Source: Thermomicrobiales bacterium (GTDB lineage: Bacteria > Chloroflexota > Chloroflexia > Thermomicrobiales > UBA6265). From it: a stretch of DNA of 35,429 bases. Shown in pieces: positions 16,217 to 24,553 of this stretch. Below the pieces are notes generated by a model, which worked only from the letters and a program-made list of their open reading frames with translations, made no database searches and was not told where the DNA came from. Made by a program: the position numbers and the translations under genes. The stretch is from contig JAMLHN010000038.1 of NCBI GenBank assembly GCA_023957115.1, positions 1 through 35,429 of the forward strand, read 5' to 3'. Numbering within the stretch: the first letter of the stretch is position 1; each line of letters begins with the position of its first letter.

Positions 16217-17095
16217 GTGAATCATTCTGTCGAACGAACCATCGACCATGCCCAAAACGCGCTCGAGCTGCGCGATGTGAGCAAGCGCTTCCAGAAGAAG
16301 CGGGGCGAATACACCTTTGCGCTCAAGGGGGTCTCACTCACGTTGAAGCGGGGAGAAGTGGTCGGCATCTTGGGCCCGAACGGCTCCGGCAAGAGCACGC
16401 TGGTGCGAGTCATCTCGACCCTGACGGTACCCGATTCCGGGACCGTGGAGATCTTCGGGGTCGATGCCGTCGCGCAGCCAAAGATCGTCCAGCGCTATAT
16501 CAACCGGGTCAGTGTCGAAGCGAGCTTCTTCAAGAAGATGTCCTCGCTGGAGAATCTGCTCTTCGGGGCAAAGCTCTACGGGATCATGGACCGGGAGAGC
16601 CGGCCGCGCATCGAGGAGATTCTGTGCAGCATCGGGTTCGATGTGAAACGCGTGGGCGAGCCGATGGAACATCTCTCGCGCGGGACGCAGCAGAAGATCG
16701 CGCTGGCGCGCGCATTGCTGACCAGCCCGATGCTGATGCTGCTGGACGAGCCGACCACCGGACTCGATCCCCGCAGTAAGCGGGACGTGCAGGAGCTGAT
16801 CTGGAAGATTCGCGCCGGACACGACTCGTCGATTCTGCTCTGTACCCACGATATGGGCGAAGCCGAAGAGCTCTGCGACCGGATCGGCATTCTGGTGGAT
16901 GGGGAGCTGATCGCGCTCGATACCTCGCTGGGACTCAAGCAGCGCTATCAGGTGGGAGACGAGCTCCCAACATTGGAAGACGTGTTCATGCTCGCGACCG
17001 GGCAGTCGATCGAGGACGCCAGCTCCGAAACGGACGATGACGACGACTCGACCACGCCAACCAGCGAGCGTGCGAATGAATTGATCGAGGTCTAA
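16217..17095 (+). CDS. ABC-2 type exporter, ATP-binding subunit
   Basis: A 292-residue ATPase. Walker A is GPNGSGKST with K59, the signature is LSRGTQQK (153-160), and Walker B is LMLLDEPTTGLD with catalytic E178. The switch His is in LLCTHDMGEAEELCDRIGIL. The C-terminal ~40 residues are acidic and low in complexity (TDDDDDSTTP). The start is GTG at 16217, with AGAGGAG about 8 nt upstream; a longer in-frame extension begins at 16133 but has no such site. It drives the membrane subunit that starts 5 bases downstream. ABC-2 systems of this shape export drugs, lipids or polysaccharide; the cargo is not predictable. Confidence 0.93.
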   Translation: MNHSVERTIDHAQNALELRDVSKRFQKKRGEYTFALKGVSLTLKRGEVVGILGPNGSGKSTLVRVISTLTVPDSGTVEIFGVDAVAQPKIVQRYINRVSVEASFFKKMSSLENLLFGAKLYGIMDRESRPRIEEILCSIGFDVKRVGEPMEHLSRGTQQKIALARALLTSPMLMLLDEPTTGLDPRSKRDVQELIWKIRAGHDSSILLCTHDMGEAEELCDRIGILVDGELIALDTSLGLKQRYQVGDELPTLEDVFMLATGQSIEDASSETDDDDDSTTPTSERANELIEV

Positions 17096-17100
17096 GCGAT

Positions 17101-17943
17101 ATGAGCTCGCTGCACGCACCTTTGCAGCAATCGAATCTGAAACGCGAGCTGGTCGCCATATGGGGCTACGCGCAACGCAACTACTTTCTGACCCGGCGCT
17201 ACTTCCTCTGGGAAGTCGTCTGGCTGGTCTATTCGACGATGAACGCGCTGACGATCGGGTTCATCGGCGTCTCCGTGGGGAGCACGGCCGAGGAAACCGC
17301 ACGCGCCACGACGTTTCTGCTGATCGGCACCCTGATCTGGAGCTATCTCTCCATGATCTTCGACATTCTGTCGGAAACGGTCAGCTGGGAACGCTGGGAA
17401 GGAACGATCGAATACACGTTCATGAGTCCAGCCAGCCGCGCATCGCAGCTGATCGGGATGGGTCTCTTTGCGGTGGCCTACGGAATCGTCCGTATGATCA
17501 TCATGCTGGGGGCGATCTCGCTCTTTTTCGATATGTCGCTGGGGAACGCGAACTATCTCGGGGCGCTGGCGATTCTGGTGATCTGCAGCATCTCGCTGGT
17601 CGGGTTCGGTATGATCGCGGCCATCATGCCGCTCATCTCACCGGAGAAGGGCCAGCAGGTGACGTACATCTTCTCGGCGGTGCTGCTGCTGATCAGCGGT
17701 ATCTACTACAGCATCGATGTGTTGCCGGGTTGGATGCAGCCGCTGGCCAAAGTGTCGCCGATCTACTACACGTTGAACGGCATGCGGGCGATGCTGCTGG
17801 ACGGCGCGTCGCTCGCCAGCCAGTGGGGCAATATCTGGCCATTGCTGATCATGGGTCTGGTCTTCCCGCCGCTGGGGTTGTACCTCTTCGGCCGGGGCGA
17901 ACACTATGCGAAGGTGACCGGGCGGTTGAAGCGAACGGGGTAG
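17101..17943 (+). CDS. ABC-2 type exporter, permease subunit
   Basis: A 280-residue membrane protein with about six helices. The N-terminal cytosolic segment is followed by helices near 38-60, 68-90, 118-140, 145-170, 180-200 and 240-262. The family signature region reads LLLISGIYYSIDVLPGWMQPLAKVSPIYYTLNGMRAMLLDG. It pairs with the ATPase gene 5 bases upstream. Its last 20 codons (YLFGRGEHYAKVTGRLKRTG) reappear as a diverged copy 9.8 kb downstream at 27729, just past the sugar cluster. So the 3' end of this gene marks the left edge of that cluster. Confidence 0.92.
   Translation: MSSLHAPLQQSNLKRELVAIWGYAQRNYFLTRRYFLWEVVWLVYSTMNALTIGFIGVSVGSTAEETARATTFLLIGTLIWSYLSMIFDILSETVSWERWEGTIEYTFMSPASRASQLIGMGLFAVAYGIVRMIIMLGAISLFFDMSLGNANYLGALAILVICSISLVGFGMIAAIMPLISPEKGQQVTYIFSAVLLLISGIYYSIDVLPGWMQPLAKVSPIYYTLNGMRAMLLDGASLASQWGNIWPLLIMGLVFPPLGLYLFGRGEHYAKVTGRLKRTG
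17881..17940 (+). repeat. Direct repeat flanking the sugar cluster, left copy
   Basis: These 60 bases at the 3' end of the ABC-2 permease gene match 27729-27788 at 53 of 60 positions in the same orientation. Similarity stops sharply upstream of TACCTCTTCGGCCGG and just after the stop codons. The two copies bracket 9.8 kb containing the whole AraC-to-glycosidase cluster. Confidence 0.85.
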
Positions 17944-17969
17944 CGCAGCGGCAAGAGGTGCCTGAGATT

Positions 17970-17999
17970 GCCGGCTCGGTCTGAACGGATCGAGCCGGC
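17970..17999. terminator. Hairpin between exporter permease and convergent AraC gene
   Basis: A perfect 9-bp stem (GCCGGCTCG 17970-17978, CGAGCCGGC 17991-17999) with a 12-nt loop and no clear T-tract, placed between two converging genes. Probably a shared transcription stop. Confidence 0.5.
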
Positions 18000-18046
18000 C
18001 CAGGCGCGCTCGAATGACTTGGAAATGATGATGGGCTTCGTCTCAC

Positions 18047-19060
18047 TCAGGCGGGGAGCGTGAGACGATCGCGATACGACCTGGGGGTACATCCGAGATG
18101 GGACCGGAACACGGTCGCGAAGTACTGACTCGAATTGAATCCCACCCGAAACGCCACGTCGGTGATACTCAAGTCCGGACAATCCCGCAACAATGCCATT
18201 GCGGCTTCGATCCGGCACTTCGACAAGTATTCGTTGGGCGACATATTCGTGAGCTGGTTGCAATGCTCGGAAAACCGGCTTCGCCCCAGTCCACATGCAA
18301 GCGCCATCGAATCAAGTGTCCAATCCTCATGCAGGTGCTCGCCAATCGACGACAGAAAGAGCTCGACCGCCCGATAAGACGAAGAGAGCGACGGATTCAG
18401 GATCGGCTTTTCCCCTTGCAGCATTTCGGCTAGTGCAAGCAACAGCCCATTGATATAGAGCTTCAGGCGACTGTCACCCACGCAGGCGTCGTAGGCGTCA
18501 ACCGCGACGCCCAATCGTTCAAAATACTGGGCAATCTCATCGCTTGCTCTCCAGACGGGCTGCTCATTGTGACTCAGATTTCTCGTTAGGCCCTTCTCAT
18601 CTGCCGGTGAGAGCACAAGCCAGCTCGGCCAGGTCCATTCCTGATTCGGTCGCCGGACGCCGACATCCAGAATCAAGAAGTAGAGCCGGCAAGCTTCGAC
18701 GTTTGGTCCTCCCACCCGATGAAGCTGCCACGGACGGGTAATGGTGAGATCCCCTCGCTTGAGCGCAAATTCCTGATCGTCGACTGCGAACGCCACCCGG
18801 CCCTGAGCCACATAAGTGAGCTCGATTCCTTCGTTGCGGTGCCAGTCCAGTCCCCAGCGTTGCTCACACGGCGCGTCCCAGAAACCCACCGTTCGCACCT
18901 CAGGCACATCGTCCTCGGCCAAGGGCTCTCCCGGATACGTGCCACGCACTCGTGCGACCAACTTGACTTCGCCGCGCTCGACTCCCTGCTTGAGCGGTTC
19001 GCACGTGTCAGCGCGATAGAGCTGGGTCCCAAGTCGAAACGTCGGCACGTCAGGTTGCAT
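18047..19060 (-). CDS. AraC family transcriptional regulator of the sugar cluster
   Basis: A roughly 337-residue regulator. The N-terminal cupin-type sensor (about 60-125) contains WHRNEGIELTYVAQGRVAFAVDD, then LKRGDLTITRPWQLHRVG. A helical linker follows, with the C-terminal AraC DNA-binding domain over the last ~100 residues (LDSMALACGLGRSRFSEHCNQLTNMSPNEYL, then ITDVAFRVGFNSSQYFATVFRSHLGCTPRSYR). I prefer the ATG at 19060; an in-frame TTG at 19087 would add nine residues. It is divergent from the isomerase-like gene and is the only regulator inside the cluster, so it probably activates the sugar operon on binding a pathway sugar. Confidence 0.9.
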   Translation of the reverse strand: MQPDVPTFRLGTQLYRADTCEPLKQGVERGEVKLVARVRGTYPGEPLAEDDVPEVRTVGFWDAPCEQRWGLDWHRNEGIELTYVAQGRVAFAVDDQEFALKRGDLTITRPWQLHRVGGPNVEACRLYFLILDVGVRRPNQEWTWPSWLVLSPADEKGLTRNLSHNEQPVWRASDEIAQYFERLGVAVDAYDACVGDSRLKLYINGLLLALAEMLQGEKPILNPSLSSSYRAVELFLSSIGEHLHEDWTLDSMALACGLGRSRFSEHCNQLTNMSPNEYLSKCRIEAAMALLRDCPDLSITDVAFRVGFNSSQYFATVFRSHLGCTPRSYRDRLTLPA

Positions 19061-19132
19061 CTGGCTCGTCCACTCCAGAGAAAACAATGCTCGTCCATTT
19101 GACCATTTTCGTATGGCATCGATGTTCGAAAT

Positions 19133-19145
19133 CTTCCAGTGGAAG
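19133..19145. promoter_or_regulatory. Palindrome in the divergent promoter region of the sugar cluster
   Basis: CTTCCAGTGGAAG is a perfect 6+1+6 palindrome midway between the AraC gene and the first operon gene. A CATCGATG palindrome lies at 19117-19124. Either may bind a regulator. No convincing -35/-10 pair was found. Confidence 0.3.
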
Positions 19146-19209
19146 AAATTGTACGCGCCACCGGTTGGCTCCTCGTAGCATGATCGAACACGCTTTCGGT
19201 GGAGGGTTC

Positions 19210-20058
19210 ATGGCTACCTATCGTATTGCCGCAAACATGGAATTCGTGCGCAGCGCCGACAAAGACTTCGGCGCTGGCGTCCAAATTGCCGGAGAACTGG
19301 GTTACAAGTACGTGGAACCGATGGTCCACACCGGCTGGGAATTGCTTAGCGAAGTCCACTACTTTCATTCGTTCTCGATGGAAGAGGACCCCTTGCTCAT
19401 GCGGGATATTTGCGCAGCGGCGGGGGTAAGGGTCTCCAGCATCAGCGGTCACAGTCCGTTGATGAAACCGGAAGCCGCTGTCGAGCGCCTGACCAAAGCC
19501 ATCGTATTCGCCGATGCGAACGACTCAAAATTCGTCAACACCGACGAAATGATCAAGCCGGAATGGATGGATGATGCTGAAGCGCACGATGCGATGCGCT
19601 ATTCGCTCAAGAAGGCGGAGATGGTTGCCCGCAGGCACGGTGTGCATCTCTGCATCGAGCCACACGGGGTCTATACCAAGACGTCAGAAGGCCTGCTCAA
19701 GATCGTCGACCTGGTCCCCTCTCCATGGATTGGAGTGAACTGGGATACTGGCAACGCGTATCTCGCGGCCGCCGAGGATCCCTATGAAGCACTCGAACGC
19801 GTTCGGGACCGCGTTCTGCATGTTCACGCAAAGGACATCAGCTATTCGCATAGCGAAGCAGAGCGAGGAAAGGTCACGGGCACTCCGGTCGGCTGCGCGT
19901 GCGGCGAAGGGGTGGTCGACTGGGAGCGCGTGCTGCGCATTCTCGATCCGCTCGATCGCGAGCTCTTCCTGAGTGTCGAGTGCGGCACGATCGATGAAGC
20001 GGAACGCAGTCTGGCCTATCTCACGAAGACGGCTGGCAACCGGCTCATTCAGAACTGA
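19210..20058 (+). CDS. Sugar phosphate isomerase/epimerase-like TIM-barrel enzyme
   Basis: A 282-residue protein of the xylose-isomerase-like (AP endonuclease 2) superfamily. The usual divalent-metal ligands are visible: E150 (CIEPHG), D179 (NWDTGNAY), H206 (LHVHAKD) and E257 (SVECGT). The start is the ATG at 19210 with GGAGG 5 nt upstream; a longer in-frame extension to 19087 is not supported. Family members isomerise or epimerise sugars, or cleave glycosides by elimination after 3-oxidation. It leads an operon with a PmoA-like protein, a Gfo/Idh/MocA dehydrogenase and a sugar importer, so a role in catabolism of an imported glycoside is likely. The substrate is unknown. Confidence 0.9.
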   Translation: MATYRIAANMEFVRSADKDFGAGVQIAGELGYKYVEPMVHTGWELLSEVHYFHSFSMEEDPLLMRDICAAAGVRVSSISGHSPLMKPEAAVERLTKAIVFADANDSKFVNTDEMIKPEWMDDAEAHDAMRYSLKKAEMVARRHGVHLCIEPHGVYTKTSEGLLKIVDLVPSPWIGVNWDTGNAYLAAAEDPYEALERVRDRVLHVHAKDISYSHSEAERGKVTGTPVGCACGEGVVDWERVLRILDPLDRELFLSVECGTIDEAERSLAYLTKTAGNRLIQN

Positions 20059-20071
20059 GGCAAACGCAGGC

Positions 20072-20896
20072 ATGCACCTGGATATCGACGACACCGCGGT
20101 CACGTTTCGTTTCGACGGCCAGATTGCCGGTCGTTACGTCTACGCTGACGATTTCAAGCCATATTTACATCCCCTGAACACGCCGGCAGGCCATACGGTT
20201 TCACTTGCATCGCCACACGATCACAAGCACCACAAGGGACTGATGTATGCGTTGACGGTGCCGGGTGTGAATTTCTGGGAAGAGCGTCCGACCGCCCCAC
20301 ATGAGCTCGTTGGCCGGCAACGACATGAGAACTTCGGCACGCTGCTCGAATCTGGCGACGAAATCGGCTTCGATGAAGAGATAACCTGGCTCCCGGTCGA
20401 TGGTGGCGAACCGGTCTTTCGCGAGACCCGCACGGTTACGTGCCGAATCGATGCCGCCGAGCGTGGATTTTTGTGGACGTGGAATTCAGAGCTCTCGGTC
20501 CTGCACGAAACCGAGTTGACGACGAGTGTGTACAGCGTCCGGCAGACCGATGGGCGCCTGGTCAACTATCACGGACTTGGCATTCGGTTTCGCAGAGAGT
20601 TTGGCTGTACCGGAGGGAATCTCCTGCTCATCAATGGGCACGAGACGCCGATTGGAGAAGGGTCGGGCTCCACGCCAGCGTCCGCCGAATTTCAGGGAAG
20701 TATCGACGGCATCTGGCCGGTGGTACGGGCAGCAGTCCGGATCAGCCAGGAAATGCCGAACGGTCTCTTTGTCATGGACAAGCCATTCGCATTCATGGGG
20801 TGCGGCCCCTCCAATCTTGGACCAGTACCGCTTCATGCAGGCACAAGCCTGTCCGAGCGCTACACGATCCAGGTGTTCGATGTCGGGCCCGCGTAA
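20072..20896 (+). CDS. PmoA-like (DUF6807) family protein
   Basis: A 274-residue protein of the DUF6807 family, listed in Pfam under 'PmoA' although unrelated in role to methane monooxygenase. Typical features are the LHPLNTPAGHTVSLASPHDHKHHKGLMYA block with its His cluster, the NFWEERP segment, and later FMDKPFAFMG-like strands (LFVMDKPFAFMGCGPSN). No signal peptide is seen, so it is cytosolic. Proteins of this family often sit beside Gfo/Idh/MocA dehydrogenases and xylose-isomerase-like enzymes in glycan-use clusters; no reaction has been assigned with certainty. The ATG is 13 bases after the previous stop, so it is co-transcribed. Confidence 0.85.
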   Translation: MHLDIDDTAVTFRFDGQIAGRYVYADDFKPYLHPLNTPAGHTVSLASPHDHKHHKGLMYALTVPGVNFWEERPTAPHELVGRQRHENFGTLLESGDEIGFDEEITWLPVDGGEPVFRETRTVTCRIDAAERGFLWTWNSELSVLHETELTTSVYSVRQTDGRLVNYHGLGIRFRREFGCTGGNLLLINGHETPIGEGSGSTPASAEFQGSIDGIWPVVRAAVRISQEMPNGLFVMDKPFAFMGCGPSNLGPVPLHAGTSLSERYTIQVFDVGPA

Positions 20897-20943
20897 CGCT
20901 GTGCACCACGAATGTCTGACACACTCGCAGGAGAACTCTACCG

Positions 20944-22053
20944 ATGACTGACGGGCCTCTGCGCATCGCAATAGTCGGAGCCGGCGGCATTAGCCGCCGT
21001 CATCGAACAGCACTCCTCGCAATGCCCGAATCGGCACGTCTGGTTTCGGTCTGCGATGCCTCCGAAGATGCTGCACAAGCCCTGGCCACGTCCGTTCCCG
21101 ACCCGGTCGCGACGTTCAATAATCACCTGCGCATGCTCGAAGCTGGCGGATTCGACGTTGCAATCGTGGCGCTTCCGCACGTCCTGCACTTTCCGGTTGC
21201 CAAGGATTTTGTGGAAGCGGGAATTCCCATCCTGGTCGAAAAACCGCTGACCTGCACGCTCGACGAAACACGCGAGCTGCGGGCACTTTCACGTCGATTC
21301 AAGGTTCCCGTCGTTGCCGGTCAGACACAGAGATTCAACCGCGAGGGATTCTGGCTCCGCAAGTGGGTCCAGGAAGCACCTCTCGGCTTCGGAGCATTGC
21401 GGAGCTTCGATATTCATGCCTGGCAGAACTTACCAGGATACCTGTACGGAACCCTGGGTCTTCCGAACGGAGCAGACCACTGGCTGCTCGATGGGAAGCG
21501 GGCCGGTGGGGGCGTGGTCATCAGCATTGCCGTGCATCAGCTCGACCTGGTCCGATTCATTACCGGGTTGAACTACGCCGAAGTCATGGCCACTGGGCAG
21601 TACGAAGCGCCGTTTTACAACGGCGCCGAATCGAGCGCTGTCGTGCTTCTGAAAATGGACAATGGTTCGGCAGGATCGTTGCATGCGAACTACCTGGCGG
21701 TTCGCACGCCATACAACGAAGCGATGCATCTGTTCGGGGAGCATGGGACTATCGTCCAGCACGCCGAACAGATCGGCCAATACCACGGACCGCTTTCGTT
21801 CAGTTCGGACGGAGGCAGGCCGGCTACCGCCTGGGCAGACATGTATCAGGGGTTCGAACGGCTTCCCGAGAGCGATCTCGCGAACCTGTCGCCCGACCCG
21901 TTCTTCAACCAGCTCGACGCATTCGTTCAAGCGATTCGACGCGGATGTGAACCCGCAAACAACATCGACGAGAACTTCAACACGATGGCCTGTATTCAGG
22001 CGATTTACGAGAGTCTCTCGAGCGGCCGCCCAGCGACGGTGGCGTCTGCCTAG
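20944..22053 (+). CDS. Gfo/Idh/MocA family oxidoreductase
   Basis: A 369-residue NAD(P)-dependent sugar dehydrogenase. The Rossmann motif is GAGGIS (residues 12-17). The cofactor-binding EKP motif is at 99-101 (ILVEKPLTCTLDE). The C-terminal catalytic region carries GGGVVISIAVHQLDLVRFITG, with the conserved His in the VHQLD position. AGGAG lies 9 nt before the ATG. In this operon it most likely oxidises a hydroxyl of the imported sugar or glycoside, feeding or reversing a step of the TIM-barrel enzyme. Substrate and cofactor preference cannot be read from the sequence. Confidence 0.93.
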   Translation: MTDGPLRIAIVGAGGISRRHRTALLAMPESARLVSVCDASEDAAQALATSVPDPVATFNNHLRMLEAGGFDVAIVALPHVLHFPVAKDFVEAGIPILVEKPLTCTLDETRELRALSRRFKVPVVAGQTQRFNREGFWLRKWVQEAPLGFGALRSFDIHAWQNLPGYLYGTLGLPNGADHWLLDGKRAGGGVVISIAVHQLDLVRFITGLNYAEVMATGQYEAPFYNGAESSAVVLLKMDNGSAGSLHANYLAVRTPYNEAMHLFGEHGTIVQHAEQIGQYHGPLSFSSDGGRPATAWADMYQGFERLPESDLANLSPDPFFNQLDAFVQAIRRGCEPANNIDENFNTMACIQAIYESLSSGRPATVASA

Positions 22054-22175
22054 CGTCATCTGCGTTAGAGAGGAGGATTGGCCGAGATTCGTATGCAGGC
22101 ACACCCCTCGAGATGTGAGGAGTCTCATCGATTTGTCCTGTCCAAGACTGGACGGCAGAAGGAGCGCAAAACACC

Positions 22176-23570
22176 ATGAACTCGTATTGGGGAAAGAACT
22201 TTACTCGCCGGTCGATGCTGCGAAGCAGCGGCAAACTCGTGGCGGCTGCAGGTCTCGTCGGAGCTACGAGCCAGGTCAGCCGGTTCAGCCCGGAAGCCCG
22301 GGCCGAAGTTCTCGCCAAGGCCAAAGCGTTTCAGGATCGTCCTGTCACGATCACGGCAATCCAGCCAGTCTCACCGACAGCCACCAGTGACGATTACGGA
22401 ATCGCATTTCAGGAAGTCTATAACCGGTTCATGGACGCATATCCTGAGATCGGGGTCGAGTTCGCGTACAGTCCATGGGAGGAATATACGCAGTCACTGT
22501 CGGTCGCCATCGGTGGGGGGAATGCTCCCGATGTCGCCACCTGGATCGACGACCAGCGTATCCCTTCTCTGGCGGCAAATGGGTTCCTGCGAACGGTGAA
22601 CGACCTTGCGGCGGCCGACGGCATGGATCTTGCGGAGATCGATCCGGTGGCGCTCTCGTCAAACACGTTCGCTGGCAATGTGTACGGTCTTCCCTACTAT
22701 TGGGACGACCGGATCTTCTATCACAACACGGACCACTTTTCCGAGGCCGGGATCACCACGCCTCCAACAACGTGGCAGGAAGCCGTCGCGATGGGCGAAC
22801 AGCTCGACATCAAAGATGGCGATTCCTACGCTCGCATCGGCTACATCCCCCTCAGTCCGGCAGGTGGACCCGGCGCCGGCGGGAATTCGTACCTCTTTCT
22901 CTATGGTTGGCAAAACGGTGGACGTTTCGTGAGTGACGATCTCGCGACCGTCACGGTCAACGACCCCGCAATCGTCGAAGCGCTTGCCTGGTGCGTCGAG
23001 GTGAGCGACAAGTATGGCGGCGCGGAGGAACAGGCAAACTTCATCGCGCAGGCTGCTCGCGGGACCAATCCGTTCCTGACCGGATCGGTCTCCATGATGA
23101 CCCAGCCGACCGGGTTCGGTGTTGGCTCGGTTGACGCATCCGAAGCGCCGGTGAACTGGGCCGTCTCCGCATCCCCATATAACACGACTCCGGCAACCTG
23201 GTCTGGAGTGCTCTCCACGGCGTTGCCGGTTGGCTCCCAGCATCCGGATGAAGCGTGGGAACTGGCGAAGTTCATGGCCTCACCTGAAATCCAGACCTAT
23301 TTCGCCGAGACCTTGGCCTGGATTCCCACCCGGCGCGCGTTGTGGGAAACGATCCCTGCCTTCGCAACCGACCCTGAACTGATCGTCGGACTGGCTGAAT
23401 TCTCGAATACCCACATTCGGCCACCCCTGCCAAACTCGCAGGAACTCTGGGACGAAGTCCTCCGGGCATCCGACGCCGCGCTTTATCATCAGGCATCGCC
23501 GCAGGAAGCGCTCGACAAGGCAAACGAGATCATTCAGGCGGGACTGGACAAGTACCTTCTGAACTCGTAG
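22176..23570 (+). CDS. Sugar ABC importer, substrate-binding protein
   Basis: A 464-residue family-1 solute-binding protein. The N-terminus has a twin-arginine leader (TRRSMLRSSGKLVAAAGLVG), so export as a folded protein is likely; no lipobox Cys is seen. The mature part shows the family's FMDAYPEIGVEF, GNAPDVATWID, NVYGLPYYWDDRIFYHN and GSQHPDEAWELAKFMASPEIQTYF segments. AAGGAG lies 11 nt before the ATG. It feeds the two permeases that follow. A long hairpin after its stop codon suggests more transcript for this gene than for the permeases, as is usual for binding proteins. The ligand is unknown, presumably an oligosaccharide or glycoside. Confidence 0.93.
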   Translation: MNSYWGKNFTRRSMLRSSGKLVAAAGLVGATSQVSRFSPEARAEVLAKAKAFQDRPVTITAIQPVSPTATSDDYGIAFQEVYNRFMDAYPEIGVEFAYSPWEEYTQSLSVAIGGGNAPDVATWIDDQRIPSLAANGFLRTVNDLAAADGMDLAEIDPVALSSNTFAGNVYGLPYYWDDRIFYHNTDHFSEAGITTPPTTWQEAVAMGEQLDIKDGDSYARIGYIPLSPAGGPGAGGNSYLFLYGWQNGGRFVSDDLATVTVNDPAIVEALAWCVEVSDKYGGAEEQANFIAQAARGTNPFLTGSVSMMTQPTGFGVGSVDASEAPVNWAVSASPYNTTPATWSGVLSTALPVGSQHPDEAWELAKFMASPEIQTYFAETLAWIPTRRALWETIPAFATDPELIVGLAEFSNTHIRPPLPNSQELWDEVLRASDAALYHQASPQEALDKANEIIQAGLDKYLLNS

Positions 23571-23585
23571 CTCACGGTGATCAAT

Positions 23586-23619
23586 GCCATCACCCCTCGG
23601 TCATCCGAAGGGTGATGGC
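23586..23619 (+). terminator. Intercistronic hairpin after the sugar-binding protein gene
   Basis: GCCATCACCC (23586-23595) pairs with GGGTGATGGC (23610-23619). Inside, TCGG pairs with CCGA, giving 14 base pairs with one mismatch and a TCAT loop. ATTTTC follows. It probably stops part of the transcription or protects the upstream mRNA. Confidence 0.7.
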
Positions 23620-23638
23620 CATTTTCAAGGATTCCCGA

Positions 23639-24553
23639 ATGTTGCGTACCTTGATGCCCCGAACGAACCGCGGTCGCGAAACGCTGATGGCATTGGTGTT
23701 TGCCTCGCCGTGGTTCATTGGAATGGCGATCCTGGTCATCGGGCCATTCTTCATGGCCCTCTATTACAGTTTTACTGACTACAAGATCATGGGAAACACG
23801 CAATGGATCGGGCTGGAGAACTATCGCCGTCTCTTCGACGATGACCGTTTCATCCATAGTCTCAAGAACACAGCATACTTCACCGTCCTGAGCATTCCCC
23901 TGAGTTTGATCTGCTCGCTCGCCGCCGCCCTGCTGGTGAACCGGCCATTTCGTGGCAGCACATTGGCCCGCACGACCATCTACCTGCCATCACTGTTTGG
24001 CGGTGTGTTTGTGGCAGCGCTGGCGAGCCAGGTCTTCAGCGGTAACTACGGTTTTGCCAACCGGCTCTTGCGACTCATTCACATTCAGGGCCCGCAGTGG
24101 CTGGCATCGCCAGACTGGGCCAAGCCCACGTTCGTGATTCTGGGTTTGTGGGGGATTGGGGCAGGAATGGTGCTCTTTCTGGCCGCGCTCCAGTCCGTGC
24201 CGACCCATCTTCTGGAAGCGGCAATTGTCGATGGCGCCAATTCGCTTCAGCGCTTCTGGAATGTCACATTGCCGATGCTGTCGCCGGCGATTCTGTTCCA
24301 GACCATTCTGCTGCTGATCGCATCGTTTCAGGTGTTTACCTTGACGTACGTGCTGACAAGCGGTGGACCTGCCGATAGCACACTCTTTACGGTCTACTAC
24401 ATCTACGAGCTCGCCTTTAAGCGATTCGATATGGGGTACGCGTCCGCTGCGTCCTGGATTCTGCTTCTTCTGACCTTCGCCACCACCGCGCTGGTGCTGG
24501 CGATCGGATCGAAATACGTCTATTACGAGTTCGACGAGGAGAGCGATCGATGA
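23639..24553 (+). CDS. Sugar ABC importer, MalF-type permease
   Basis: A 304-residue integral membrane protein with about six helices. The EAA loop that contacts the ATPase reads EAAIVDGANSLQRFWNVTLPMLSP. The start ATG at 23639 has AAGGA 7 nt upstream. An in-frame GTG/ATG at 23612-23617 lies inside the right arm of the intercistronic hairpin and has no ribosome site, so it is not used here. The stop overlaps the next gene's ATG (ATGA). No ATPase gene is in the cluster; a shared MsmX-like ATPase encoded elsewhere would have to power it. Confidence 0.92.
   Translation: MLRTLMPRTNRGRETLMALVFASPWFIGMAILVIGPFFMALYYSFTDYKIMGNTQWIGLENYRRLFDDDRFIHSLKNTAYFTVLSIPLSLICSLAAALLVNRPFRGSTLARTTIYLPSLFGGVFVAALASQVFSGNYGFANRLLRLIHIQGPQWLASPDWAKPTFVILGLWGIGAGMVLFLAALQSVPTHLLEAAIVDGANSLQRFWNVTLPMLSPAILFQTILLLIASFQVFTLTYVLTSGGPADSTLFTVYYIYELAFKRFDMGYASAASWILLLLTFATTALVLAIGSKYVYYEFDEESDR

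Noticed and set aside
16334..17119. 261-codon minus-strand frame opposite the ABC ATPase
   Set aside because: Shadow of a high-GC gene with clear ATPase motifs on the other strand.
23612..23638. Upstream GTG/ATG start for the MalF-type permease
   Set aside because: Those codons are inside the right arm of the intercistronic hairpin and have no ribosome site; the ATG at 23639 has one.
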